From assembly GCA_002205965.3 (NCBI GenBank), contig NADL03000478.1, forward strand, positions 1,203,001 to 1,267,000: DNA of 64,000 bases. Reading direction: 5' to 3'. How positions within the stretch are numbered: position 1 is the first letter of the stretch; each line of letters begins with the position of its first letter. A program made the position numbers and the translations under genes. The DNA comes from Kappaphycus alvarezii (lineage: Eukaryota > Rhodophyta > Florideophyceae > Gigartinales > Solieriaceae). Shown in pieces: positions 13,146 through 23,686 of this stretch. A model generated the notes under the pieces. The model did no database searches, was not told where the DNA came from, and worked only from the letters and a program-made list of their open reading frames with translations.

Positions 13146-13179
13146 GAGCTTACCACGAGACATGCCCGCCCCTTACTGA

Positions 13180-14730
13180 TTCTTCTCTTATTTACATACG
13201 GAAATAAGTAATTGTTCTGCAAAAATAATTTTCCTGAGATTATGTAGGAATATTTAAAATGTTTTCATTCTGAGAAAATAATCAAAAACAAAAACATATA
13301 TATATAAGTCATATGAAATAAGTTCTTAGCTAACTATTTAAGCAGTAATGTATAGCTACTTATAACAATCATATTATCGCTAATATACCAAAGCTATGTT
13401 TTACAAATATCAACTTGGTATAAAAAATACAGTCTTACTAATGATATTTGGTAATAAATTCTTAGTCATGTGATTTTCGTTGACCTTTCTGACATTTCTC
13501 ACTCTGAGCAACAGAAAGACAAAGTAAATTCGTTCTCGCTATGAAGAAGCTAATATTATTTTCTCTGTCGGATATGTTATGAATACATATATAGATACTC
13601 AAAATAAGATCTGTGAGAGAAAAGTAGTGTTTGTAGAACTGCATCTTCCATGATCAAAATAAAAGAGATAAAACTCACATTTAAATAAAAATGAAGTATG
13701 GTAGGCTATAATTTGAATTATGTACGGATAATACAGTAACCAATTGCGTATTCATAGTCATTAAAATATGCTTTCTACGTTTAAGTAGCAATTCTTCTAA
13801 AGTTTGCTTGAAGATGTCTATGAAGTAATTACCAAAGCGAAAAATATTCTTCACTGTTATAGGTATAAAAAAAATCTGAAATATGTTTGGTCCGTGGTGG
13901 AGATTGGGATCGACATATTTCGAAATACATTACATTTTCGAGTTCACACCAAAATTTCAACTAATGTTCTTCATTTTGTGAAAATAGTAGTTGCTCGCAG
14001 ACTTTGTACCAAAATAATTCGTAAATATATCCCCATATCAAATGAGGTTTAAATTTAGTTATGTTGAAAATTTAATTTGATTTTCCGATGAAAATTATAT
14101 AAAGTGATGACAATTTCAAATGAAAAACATTTCATGACAACCTCTTCGTCCTGTTCCTTATTCATTGCATAGTTTCTCTGTAAGCTAAGTATTTTGAGTC
14201 ATTATTATTGGTTACTTATAGCAGTGGAGTTATTTGAAGAGTTCAAATCAGTCAGCATATAATGTACAAACGCTTACCAAATACTGATATGGTAAATGAA
14301 AATAGCTACGATATAACTGTAACAAAACCGAAGTTTGTCTATTTCTTCTAAAAGCTTTTTAACCATTTTTTCTCTCAGAAGTGTCAATATTTATTTGGAA
14401 TGGACTTCCAAGAATATTTATTTCTTAAACGTTAATCTTTAAGAGAATAAACTATTAAAAATTGCAAATTTGAAATCCATAAAAGTCGATAAAATAATCC
14501 CAAATGAAGGTATCGCATTAGTGCGTTATGCTGACCCTAAAATAAAACGAATGAGGTCAGGCTTGATCATTTTTATTTAGCTATTTCATAGTTCAATATC
14601 TTGCCGCTCCACAGTATATTATTGTCATAAATAACTAGTTAAAGTACTAGAAAAACTAGCTGATGAGATATCGTTGAACTATTCTGCAAATATAACCTGC
14701 TTTACTCTGTGTAATTGAAATATATCAAGA
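13180..14730. other. AT-rich, gene-poor stretch
   Basis: An 82-residue open frame at 13,804-14,052 on the plus strand has no recognisable motif and is not supported as a gene. Nothing else was seen. Confidence 0.45.
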
Positions 14731-14734
14731 CAAT

Positions 14735-15120
14735 GGGCGTCGTCTGTGGCAGCGACTACATTTGTATTACCTTTGAGAACTTGATGGCCACTTCTAAGGG
14801 ACGAGAAGATTCAACTCTCTGACGAGCTTAAATGCTGCCCACGCTGATAAGGTATGAAAATAACACGTGTTTATAGCTGGACAACCCGTAGTAACAGGAT
14901 TTTCCCTGTTCCAATCTCCACGCCCAGAGCGTAGCACCCCGACCCGTTCTCACACATCACGGAGGTAGCACAATCGGCCATCAGCTAAGGCTTCGACAAA
15001 GCACTCTTAGTTGAGAACTATCTTACTACAGCGACATGTCCCATTGATGGTGACTTCCAACACAGCGTGCCAGTTGACTGGGCTATCAGCTACTTCATAG
15101 TTAGCTGAAATGCCCAGTTA
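14735..15120. other. GC-balanced island inside AT-rich DNA
   Basis: About 390 bp have clearly higher GC than both flanks and change abruptly at each end. Neither strand is open throughout; short minus-strand pieces look protein-like (for example ADGRLCYLRDV) but no family was recognised. It could be a transposon fragment, a decayed gene or a structured RNA. Confidence 0.35.
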
Positions 15121-15124
15121 GAAA

Positions 15125-16640
15125 AATCGTAGGTCTACCAAATGTTTTGAATACAAAATTCGTAGGATTCCCAATTTTCTTACTGCTCGAAGTAAACTAA
15201 CCCCTTTTTTAAAAATATTAAAAGATTTGCTTTGGTTCCATGTTGAGAAATTTCAAACTCTTTTTTTTCTCTCAGTATCAATCAGCGCCATCAAAGTTCT
15301 AATGGCATTTACGTCAAAATATTTTATCAAAAATTGTAATGTTTCAAACAATTAAGAGATAGAAGAGTAGTATTTCATTTCATATTACACAATATCGCTC
15401 AATCTATTGTGAGAAAAACAGGTAATAGTAGTTTACTGAATTTAAGTAAATTTTTCTTGAAACACTCTCTTTTTAACATGAAATTTGGGGTCAAAATAAG
15501 ACCCTATTAATATACCAATTTGTCGCAATTACATAGTAACAGATTCTTGATGGTAAGTATAAGAATTCTACGTAAGCTTTTTAGTTGAAAAAATGATCAG
15601 TAGATATTGTATTGCAAATCTTTTGTATGTATTTGAAATCACTTGAATTCATGAAACATGTTCCGTATTCTGAAATGTACTGATCGAAACCGAAAAAGAA
15701 TTTTTTTTATATTCTCCTAATATATAAAATTATTTTAATAATTTGATTAAGTATCCCGTATTATTCTTTTTTGGCATATGGATGTAAAAAAATTGCGTGT
15801 CTAGTGGTAAACAAAAAGGATTGAATATTTCTTGTGTTCCGAATAAAATAATCGCAAGTAATATATTTATAAATTAGTGGGATCATTTATGAGTAAATAG
15901 TATTTTATGAGATATTTGCTATTTGATTGACCTGTAGCATCAGTAAATTTCACAGAATTTCAGAAAAGTTCCACTCCATTTACGTCATTAACGGATATGG
16001 CCGCATAAAATAGATGGAATATGGTTGTTTTGTATTTTCTAATACGTTAAAATAATTGGAAAGTTCTTCGGTAGAGAATGTGGTGGTTACCTTGAGAAAT
16101 ATTATTATTCAACACTCAAAGGCAAAGAATTTATGCATCAAAATGGTTGTTTAATTTTTTTGTAAAATAAATGTCAAAAATTTGCGACACATTTCGGTTG
16201 AGTGTATTAGTTACGCGACGAGGATGAAAAAAAATACCTTAATAAGACGTTAAAAGCAGTATATCATCACGGTATAAATTTCGCCTCGCCCCGAATGATT
16301 TATTCCGTAATGTAGTTATTATATCCACAGAAATCTTCTTCGTTGATATTTACCTGTTTTTAAGGCGTAACGGATATTGCCCTGGATAAAAGTACTCTTA
16401 CCCACGGGCATGTAAATGATGGAATTTATTTCTAAAAATGAACTAACTTACGTTCTTAGTAACCAGGTTAAAGGACCAGAACTAATATCATATTGCTGGA
16501 CCAGTTTTGCAGTTAGTATCACCGCATTTTTTACGGCAGTATTTTCATAGGGATGATTAAGTTTTTGGGATGTACCATACTTTCATTTCCGAACTCATAC
16601 ATGTGAACATCTTTTGTAATATTCTTTTGTCTCCTTATTC
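15125..16640. other. AT-rich sequence upstream of the subtilase gene
   Basis: No gene was seen. This interval must contain the promoter of the subtilase gene, but no TATA element can be singled out among the many A/T runs. Confidence 0.4.
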
Positions 16641-16645
16641 GAGAA

Positions 16646-16664
16646 ATTGGCAGTAACTGCCAAT
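16646..16664. promoter_or_regulatory. Perfect 19-bp palindrome just before the subtilase start codon
   Basis: ATTGGCAGT-A-ACTGCCAAT is a perfect 9-bp inverted repeat around one central base. It ends 10 bp before the ATG at 16,675. It could be a binding site for a dimeric regulator or, if transcribed, a short hairpin in the 5' leader. The symmetry is seen directly; the function is inferred. Confidence 0.5.
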
Positions 16665-16674
16665 CTCAGCCAAT

Positions 16675-18660
16675 ATGAAATTGGTGGTTTTTATTTCTTT
16701 GGTAATACTTATCGACCCTTTCCTAATCATTAATGGACAAATAGTTCCTGGATCATTCTTGATTCAGATTACAAGAAAATGTGGAGATATTTGCAGAGAT
16801 ATGGCTGACAATGTTCTTAAAGCTGATACGAGCTTGTCCTGTCGCTTTGAAAACCTGGAAACTGAAACTATCGGATCAGCTTACTTTGAAAATATCAAGT
16901 GTGACCCGCAAACGTCCTCACTCAACACAGTCACGGACCTAGTAGCTGAAGCATACAAATCGACTTGGTCGTCGGTTATACATGTTGAACATGATGAGAT
17001 TTATACGTCAATCGGCGGAGTACTGTATAAGAATCCGATGAAAGAAGTAAAAAATATCGATAAAAATGGAAATTTGAGTCCACACACATCTAAAAGGTCG
17101 TTCATGAGACAAGCACAGAACATTATTGGTGGAATAAATGGCTTTGTTGATCTTCCGGGGTTTTCTGACGGAGAGGAATCAGGAGAGAGCAACCTCAACA
17201 ACTTCGTAGATTCAATTTCGGAAGTGGAAAGTCGAGGCCGCCCGGGTGCAAAAAGAAAGAAGCTTCGCATGCCAAAACTTGGCGGCAAAAGAGGTGGCAG
17301 ATTAAGAGAAAGAATTCGCCCTTTCTTTACACAATCTCCGAGTCCAACACCATCTTCTTCAGCGTCACCTTCACCAACTCCATCAGTAACTCCATCCCGA
17401 TCACCCTCAGCAGAGCCGTCTAAGTCAGTTTCTCCATCCCCATCTCCGACTAATTCACCATCTCCGTCTCCATCACCAAGTCGTTCCAGTAGTATTACCG
17501 TAGCACCAACATCAACAACCACGACAGCTCCAGCACCAACTCCTCCGCCATTGGTTGAACCAACTGTCACTCCTATAGTTCCATCAAACACTCCTACTCC
17601 TTCTGTTTCACCAATTAACGCTTCCCCTTCACCAAGTAATATATCTAGCACGGCATCCCCATCAATATCCTCCGCCGGAGTAGTAACTGCAAGTCCAAGT
17701 CCGACCCCTAGCTCACCAAATACACCGTCGCCTTCTCCATCTGGGACATGCACAGCAACAGCTCCAAAGACAAGTTTGTGGAATATTGATGAAGTGGATG
17801 GTGGGACACCTAGGGATGGAGACCGCACATGTGCTGCATGCAGTAACAAAGGACAAGGAGTAAATGTATGGATTCTTGATACAGGCTGCACCCCTATCAA
17901 CGGTGGATCATGTCATGGTTATTATGGAATAACCACTACTGGTGGTACCCTTTGCACAGATGTGCATGGTCATGGGGAACATGTCGGAGGGTCCGCAACT
18001 GATGCCACCTACTCAACAGTAGCTAATGGAGTGGAGGGATATGGGGTGGCCACAATGGCGAGAAGAAGCTGCGTCAAGGTTTTGGGAGACAATGGCGGTG
18101 GAACTAAAGCAAATGTTATCAGTGGAATAAGTTACGTGGTCAATAACAAGGGTCAACTTCCAAATGGTGATGTTATCAATCTTTCCTTGGGAGGTAGTTT
18201 TTCAACTACTGAGAACAACGCAGTACAGGCAGCAGCATTGCAAGGAATTTACATCACTATTGCTGCTGGAAACGACTACATAAATGCTTGCACATTTTCA
18301 CCAGCCTCTGCCCATGGAACAGGAATATTTACTGTAGAAGCTCACGACATAAACCGTGAACCAGCTTGGTTTACTAACTTTGGTGAGCCAGGGAATGACT
18401 GCACAGACATAATTGCACCAGGAAGGTCTATCCAATCAATAGGGGGATTTAAGTCTGGAACATCAATGGCAGCCCCACATGTAGCTGGAGCAATAGCTGT
18501 CATGCTTTCAGATGGAAAGGCCGTTGATCTAAATTCTTTGACTGCATCTGGAGCTGATATCAGTGGGCCACTTCAAACAGTACCACCGAGTCTCGGATAT
18601 CCCGCGAAGGATTCATCTCAGAGAGTAACGAAAAAATCACTCGGATTATCTTGCAACTAA
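16675..18660 (+). CDS. Secreted subtilisin-like serine protease (S8, proteinase K type) with Ser/Pro-rich linker
   Basis: This is an intact single-exon gene of 661 residues encoding a predicted secreted endopeptidase. Residues 1-22 form a signal peptide. An I9-type inhibitory propeptide follows (IVPGSFLIQI near residue 23, closing with VIHVEHDEIY). A basic patch with KRKKLRMPK and GRLRERIR leads into a long Ser/Pro/Thr-rich tract (about 220-360), probably an O-glycosylated stalk. The protease domain carries the catalytic triad D402 (VWILDTGC), H433 (HGEHVGG) and S597 (SGTSMAAPHVAG), with oxyanion residue N533 (AAGND). Spacing matches proteinase K. The His box has Glu where the family nearly always has Thr (HGTHV), and Gly for Ala after it. 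The long linker between propeptide and catalytic domain is unusual. The start is fixed by the signal peptide. Host-tissue or nutrient proteolysis is the likely role, by inference. Confidence 0.93.
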   Translation: MKLVVFISLVILIDPFLIINGQIVPGSFLIQITRKCGDICRDMADNVLKADTSLSCRFENLETETIGSAYFENIKCDPQTSSLNTVTDLVAEAYKSTWSSVIHVEHDEIYTSIGGVLYKNPMKEVKNIDKNGNLSPHTSKRSFMRQAQNIIGGINGFVDLPGFSDGEESGESNLNNFVDSISEVESRGRPGAKRKKLRMPKLGGKRGGRLRERIRPFFTQSPSPTPSSSASPSPTPSVTPSRSPSAEPSKSVSPSPSPTNSPSPSPSPSRSSSITVAPTSTTTTAPAPTPPPLVEPTVTPIVPSNTPTPSVSPINASPSPSNISSTASPSISSAGVVTASPSPTPSSPNTPSPSPSGTCTATAPKTSLWNIDEVDGGTPRDGDRTCAACSNKGQGVNVWILDTGCTPINGGSCHGYYGITTTGGTLCTDVHGHGEHVGGSATDATYSTVANGVEGYGVATMARRSCVKVLGDNGGGTKANVISGISYVVNNKGQLPNGDVINLSLGGSFSTTENNAVQAAALQGIYITIAAGNDYINACTFSPASAHGTGIFTVEAHDINREPAWFTNFGEPGNDCTDIIAPGRSIQSIGGFKSGTSMAAPHVAGAIAVMLSDGKAVDLNSLTASGADISGPLQTVPPSLGYPAKDSSQRVTKKSLGLSCN

Positions 18661-20248
18661 AGTAATTAATATTCAATGAAAATTATTTACATAATTCATG
18701 TATATAATTTTTGCTGATATCAAAGTACCATTTGTTCAATTCAAAGTAATTTTTATACATGACTTCAAATAATTAATCAATGTAAAGTTTTATTAGACTT
18801 TTCAAGACATTGATCTATACCCCCTTGATTCTTCCTTGGGCTTGAAATAAAATACCGCTTTTTCGAAGGAGAAACCGCTGAGATTATCCGTATTTATTTT
18901 ATAGAGAGATTTTTAAAGTTATCCAAGAAGCGTTGAAAATCCATTTTTACAAATAAAAGTGCGTAGAGAAGTTCAGAAAGTGAAACTTGTTTTAAAGTTT
19001 CGATGAAAAACTACTTATTTTGGAGATAGTGAGTATTTGTATGGACAAATATGTTACTTTTCGATTTCAAAATATACTTCAAAAGAATTTTTGATTAGTA
19101 CGAGGGGAAAGAAATTAAAATTTTCACTTGTTTTAATCGAATGATAAACGATAATAAATTACAGATAGTATTCAATTTCAGTTTAGAATAGGACCAAAAA
19201 TTACTGTATTTAGCTTTTGTAGTTACGAAATGAATAGTTTCTAAAGAATTTTTAAAATACACCGCTATGAATTTGCAGAAGGTAAAATGATCTTAATAAC
19301 TTCGAAATAAAACTTTCATCTCAAATTTATTTAAGAGGCTTATGATCAATTCGAACGGAAGTATAAATATGCTTCAAATATTCATTGGGATTTACTTACT
19401 ATAACTTCATAGTAAAAATGCTATGGTACCCGAACATATGGTTACTACCGAGCTCTGAATTTTTTTAATATTCATACAAATTATAAATAAAGTCTCTTTT
19501 CTTTAAGAAAGCAGAAAGTTTAGCTCCGCTACTGTTTTCATGTATGTGATTAATGTATAAGTACTTATTTCTGAAGCAGCCTACGGAAAATGGGGATACT
19601 TCCATTAATTAATCTGCTAGTGGAATACAATGGAGAACAAAAGTTACAAAATAAAAATAAGTAATAAAAAGTAAACTCAATTATCGAAGTTTGTACATAT
19701 TTGAGTCAGTGATTAGCCGATTTCAATTCTTATCAATATTTTCCAGAGAGCTATTGTAAAACTAATTTGAAATTTTATTTGAAAATAATGTGAAGAACTG
19801 ATACCCATGAAGGCCAATCAGTCTACTCATACAGAGGTAAAATCGTGCAACACAATAGTTACTGAAAATATGGATTACAACTAAATGCGGAAAGTGAAGG
19901 TTCAGTAGAAGAAAATTATAGATCTTGTAAATTATTGTTTCATAATACACTGTTCACTTGACTTTTAGGTATTTTTAAATATTTCAAAACATGCTTTAAT
20001 CCAACAACTCCGTGCAATTTACAAATTTTATCATTGAATGTGTGATAATTATCGATGGAGTATGAAAAACTTCGTCAGAGGAAATGAGGAATTTTGTCAC
20101 AAAATAAATACATGGAAGATCTATTTGAAATCCGAAACTTTTATGTAAAATTATGGAGGCGAACGCGATGAAGCCACTTGAAATTGTCTAGTTTAAGCAT
20201 AAAGGTTCTATGATGAAGGTTGTAGGGTAGTTTGAGGTTATTCTTATC
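18661..20248. other. AT-rich 3' flank of the subtilase gene
   Basis: No gene was seen. An AATAAA hexamer near 18,846 is a possible polyadenylation signal for the subtilase transcript. The rest is A/T-rich and closed in all frames. Confidence 0.4.
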
Positions 20249-20290
20249 GACGAGTACCATCAAATTCTTGACGAGTACCATCAAATTCTT
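20249..20290. repeat. Exact 21-bp tandem duplication
   Basis: The unit gacgagtaccatcaaattct plus one t occurs twice back to back (20,249-20,269 and 20,270-20,290). It lies near the edge between the AT-rich compartment and the GC-balanced, repeat-rich compartment. Confidence 0.8.
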
Positions 20291-20639
20291 TCCAAGCTCA
20301 CGTTAGGGATCAATAATCTAATAGGAAAAAACTGTTGTGAACATTTCTCCAGATCAGGAGAAAGAACTTAACCTTTCGATTTAATTGTATCAATTGGTTG
20401 AACATAATTTATGGAGCTCTAGTGGTACATTTCACATCCTTTTCAAGGCTTAAGTATCGCTTGCAGTTCTTCCCTATTCGCCCTTACTATTACCTAGGGA
20501 TGCTCAGAACGTATTTATACGATTTCAAACGATCACATAAAGTACAAAGTGGTCTGAAGTAGTACTCCCCAGGTGCATCAAGTTTCAATTCCCATGACCA
20601 CGTCGCACGCCTATTCTATTGTTTCCAAAACCATTTCCG

Positions 20640-21308
20640 TGCAGAATTCAGACGAATCTTGCCGGGGATTCGGGTCGTGAACCACAGGTTCTTTCACGGA
20701 TGTTACACCCAGACCACCATTTACATTAATACGCAGTGTATTCCTGGAAAATGAGGGAGAAATGCAAGATCCAAACGGGTTTCGCAATGATGAAATACGC
20801 TGAATCTTGTTCTGAGATTCCCTCGGTGCATCCTGGTCACTGCCGCCACTTCCCTTTTTCTCGTCCTCTCTACGAAATACAGACCTCTTTATTTTGATTG
20901 CGAGCCTTGTGCTCACTGCAGTCTGACTTGGTCCAATACCAATAGGTGCCATATTTCGATAAGGCTGACTTTTATCCACCTTTCCTCTCGATCCTCCGAC
21001 GCTGAATGGAGACTGAATGTTTCCATTACTGCTACCCATGAGCCCCCCAGCTTGTCGTGGAGAATTCCGTGGTCCATCCCTGTGCTCTGGGCTCGCCTTA
21101 TTCGAAAGTCCAGCACTTACCTCAGGCGCCTTACTCGGCGCATGGGATATGGAAGACGCGCTCAAGGGCATCATCGGAACCACCCATCCCTGCAGAATTC
21201 TGGCCTTTAACAGTTTCCCTTGACGTACTGGCCACTGGGGATCCAATCTTGCCGCCGTTATCGGAGTCCCCACTTTGTCTTCTCATATGGCTGGTTTCTG
21301 CATAGTCT
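20640..21308 (-). pseudogene. Truncated duplicate of the Cyc8-like C-terminal region
   Basis: The minus strand encodes the same low-complexity C-terminal sequence as 33,838-34,507, including SKAPEVSAG, GSSNGNIQSPFSVGGSRGKV, VFRREDEKKGSGGSDQDAPR and ESQNKIQRISSLRNPFGS. The DNA is also alike over about 670 bp with scattered substitutions. No TPR region accompanies it, so it cannot make a corepressor. Its upstream (right-hand) boundary falls exactly at the first base of the long inverted-repeat element at 21,309, which suggests that the element was inserted here or that the duplication broke at it. Frame changes also interrupt this copy. Confidence 0.8.
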
Positions 21309-21618
21309 CGGATGTGCGCAAATTCGCACACGAAAAAATCTAGAAGAGGACCAAAATTGTATAAAGTATCGGAATTTGGAAGATATTTTTACAGTTTCTG
21401 AATTTGCAAGATATTTTTAATTTGGATGAGTGTCGCAAAATCATGGGTTGATTTTTTATTTTAAGACCCTGTGTCATTAATAGGTGCCGTTACTGTACAT
21501 GTCCAAGGTCGTCTTACTTTCGAAGACGTCGCAGTATTTAAAGTTCTAAATCGACGTTGGGCTGATGGGTAGTTGAGGCGACCCCCGCCATCAACTACCC
21601 ATCAGTCCACCCCTTCCT

Positions 21619-21831
21619 TTGGCCCTTAATATGAACAACCTCCGCCCTTCCCTCACCATCACCAAGTCATCCCGAGGCCGTCGTCCACCCAACACTTTGG
21701 CCCAGATGGAAAATGGTCCAACTGACTACGATGATTACTGTAGAAGGTTGGACCGCGAACGCGTTCGGGAGTGGGTCCACCGTAACTGCTTCGAGCAGGC
21801 AGAAGATGCAGAGAAGGAAGAGGAGGAATAG
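21619..21831 (+). CDS. Small acidic element-encoded ORF in the left arm
   Basis: A 70-residue frame with an internal ATG at 21,631 giving MNNLRPSLTITKSSRGRRPP, then TDYDDYCRRLDRERVREWVH and a Glu-rich end. The same protein start is encoded in mirror image in the right arm. It resembles the beginning of a gag-like or DNA-binding protein, but the family is not recognised. It is probably a partial gene: the frame closes at 21,831 and the Glu-rich coding continues in other frames to about 22,000. Confidence 0.35.
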   Translation: MALNMNNLRPSLTITKSSRGRRPPNTLAQMENGPTDYDDYCRRLDRERVREWVHRNCFEQAEDAEKEEEE

Positions 21832-22452
21832 GAGGAATAGGAGGAAGAAGAGGAGGACTGCGTGGATCCGTGGGAGCCACTAGTGTATAGCGGTGGGGGG
21901 GCTCCCATGGAGAATGAAGTGGAGACTGAATGAGTAATTGTGATCTCTGACTCTTCTGACGAAGATGAAGAGAGGAGTGAAGAGGAGAATGAAGAGGATG
22001 AGGGGAGGGAAACATGGAAAGTGCTGGATTAGTAGGGAAGGAGCCAGAAAATATGGACCAGGTGGTCCCGACTCTGGAACCGGATAGGGGCGTCCTCAGT
22101 GATCTAGATATTTCGCAGGAGGCAATGGAGAATTCTAGGCCGTTCGCGGATATTTGTGTGGACTGCCTGGGTGGGATGGATATTTTGGCGGAACTGTTTG
22201 GCTCTGATATAGAGGAGTAAGATATTAAGGAAAGAATCTAGATATTTATCCTGATAGTATCTGCTGTTAGTCTTTCTCGTTCACACTATTCCATTTGGTG
22301 CATTCTATGGTTCTTAGTATGTTTCTGTGAGACTTTAGAGTTAGCCAAAAAGTCTATATAAGCTGTGGAAACTGCTTCCTCATCGAGAGATCAAGCAAGT
22401 TGGCAGACAACTTCAAGTCAAGCTCCGAGTAGTAGGGAGTCGAGAGTCAACT

Positions 22453-22909
22453 TCAGACCCAAGAAAAATTTTTCCTAAGCTGGTCCAGAGCATCAGTGGT
22501 AGACCCTGTCCCTTCCGCACTTGCTTGTAGCCCTCTCAACTCTCTTCCATATACACTCCTTTTTGTTCGTTCAACTATACCACGGTAGCACTTTTGTCGC
22601 TTGCAACACCTCCTTCTCGGGGTAGTTGGTTCTGAGAATCTTTTCTCCAACGATTTACCCCTATCATTTGTGTTACTTCTGCCGAGGCTCGAAACAGTTA
22701 CGGTGGACCCACTCCCGAACGCGTTCGCGGTCCAACCTTCTACAGTAATCATCGTAGTCAGTTGGACTATTTTCCATCAGGGCCAAAGTGTTGGTGGGCG
22801 ACGGGCCTCGGATGACTTGGTGATGGTGAGGGAAGGGCGGAGGTTTGTCATGATTAAGGGCCAAAGGAAGGGGTGGCTGATGGGTAGTTGATGGCGGGGG
22901 TCGCCTCAA
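22453..22909 (-). pseudogene. Gag-like element ORF in the right arm, one frame change
   Basis: From the right, the frame reads TDYDDYCRRLDRERVREWVH and then RNCFE. After one frame change it continues as a basic Cys-containing segment, TTPRRRCCKRQKCYRGIVER then TKRSVYGRELRGLQ, ending at 22,453. The basic RCCKRQKCYRG motif recurs at about 29,255-29,300 on the other strand, showing that this is a repeated family. The product may be a nucleic-acid-binding protein of a mobile element; the assignment is an inference from composition and repetition. Confidence 0.45.
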
Positions 22910-23207
22910 CTACCCATCAGCCCAACGTCGATTTAGAACTTTAAATACTGCGACGTCTTCGAAAAGTAAGACGACCTTGGACATGTACAGTAACGGCACC
23001 TATTAATGACACAGGGTCTTAAAATAAAAATCAACCCATGATTTTGCGACACTCATCCAAATTAAAAATATCTTGCAAATTCAGAAACTGTAAAAATATC
23101 TTCCAAATTCCGATACTGTATACAATTTGGTCCTCTCTAGATTTTTTCGTGTGCGAAATTTGCGCACATCACGCCCTCCCGCTCAAGACGATCGTCCCGG
23201 CTCGTCT

Positions 23208-23671
23208 TCATTGTTCTTCTTCTGTTTCTGTTAGTGTTCGCTGTCTTATTGATAAAATGTAAGGTCTTTCAAACGGGTACGGATGCAACTGATTACCAAT
23301 ATGATGCTCCAAAAAGTAAGTTTGCATTACTGGTACCTCACTTTGTAGCATAGCCTCATATATTGGTTTGATAACATCGAGGTGGGGTTGAATACATTCT
23401 TCTTCCGTGACTCTTCCGAATCTTCCAAGAGTGAAAAAATATATGTGATATGCAAACTCTTCTGGAAGATGCCGGAAGGAATGGATGCCGATAAGAAAAG
23501 AAGACACACATCAAGAATGAATCTTCGTAAGATAAGTGCGGTCCATGTAGCGCCCGAAAACATAAACAGATGCTTATCATGAAATAGAAATGACCTGCGC
23601 ATCGTTCGCGTCCTCGGAGATATTGCGCAACCAAAAAGATAATCTTCTTCTACCAACTGTATGCTGTGCAT
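23208..23671 (-). pseudogene. Unknown 3' module, copy B
   Basis: Overlapping minus-strand frames encode a segment whose landmarks are SICLCFRALHGPHLSYED, then IKPIYEAML and HPYPFERP. The same landmarks occur in the same order in the neighbouring copy A. The module sits downstream of the integrase where some Ty3/gypsy elements carry an extra ORF. No transmembrane envelope-like features were recognised and the function is unknown. Confidence 0.4.
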
Positions 23672-23686
23672 GGTTGTGAAGGAGGG

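Larger units (their letters stand above)
21309..23170. mobile_element. 1.86-kb element with about 490-bp terminal inverted arms
   Basis: The left arm (about 21,309-21,800) and right arm (about 22,690-23,170) are reverse complements over nearly their whole length with few differences. Both ends start gatgtgcgcaaatt and cgcacacg, itself a small palindrome. Each arm holds the same coding start (TDYDDYCRRLDRERVREWVH). The centre holds one extra coding segment read on the minus strand. This looks like a foldback-type element, or two head-to-head ends of one retroelement family. A clear target-site duplication was not seen. A related fragment in opposite orientation lies at about 29,206-29,600. Confidence 0.75.

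Noticed and set aside
17001-17900. A 299-residue open frame on the minus strand opposite the subtilase
   Set aside because: It is the mirror of the Ser/Pro-rich linker, where repetitive codons leave the opposite strand free of stops.
21659-22015. A Pro/Ser-rich minus-strand frame inside the long-armed element
   Set aside because: It is the complement of the Glu-rich plus-strand run (gaggag repeats) and has no independent support.
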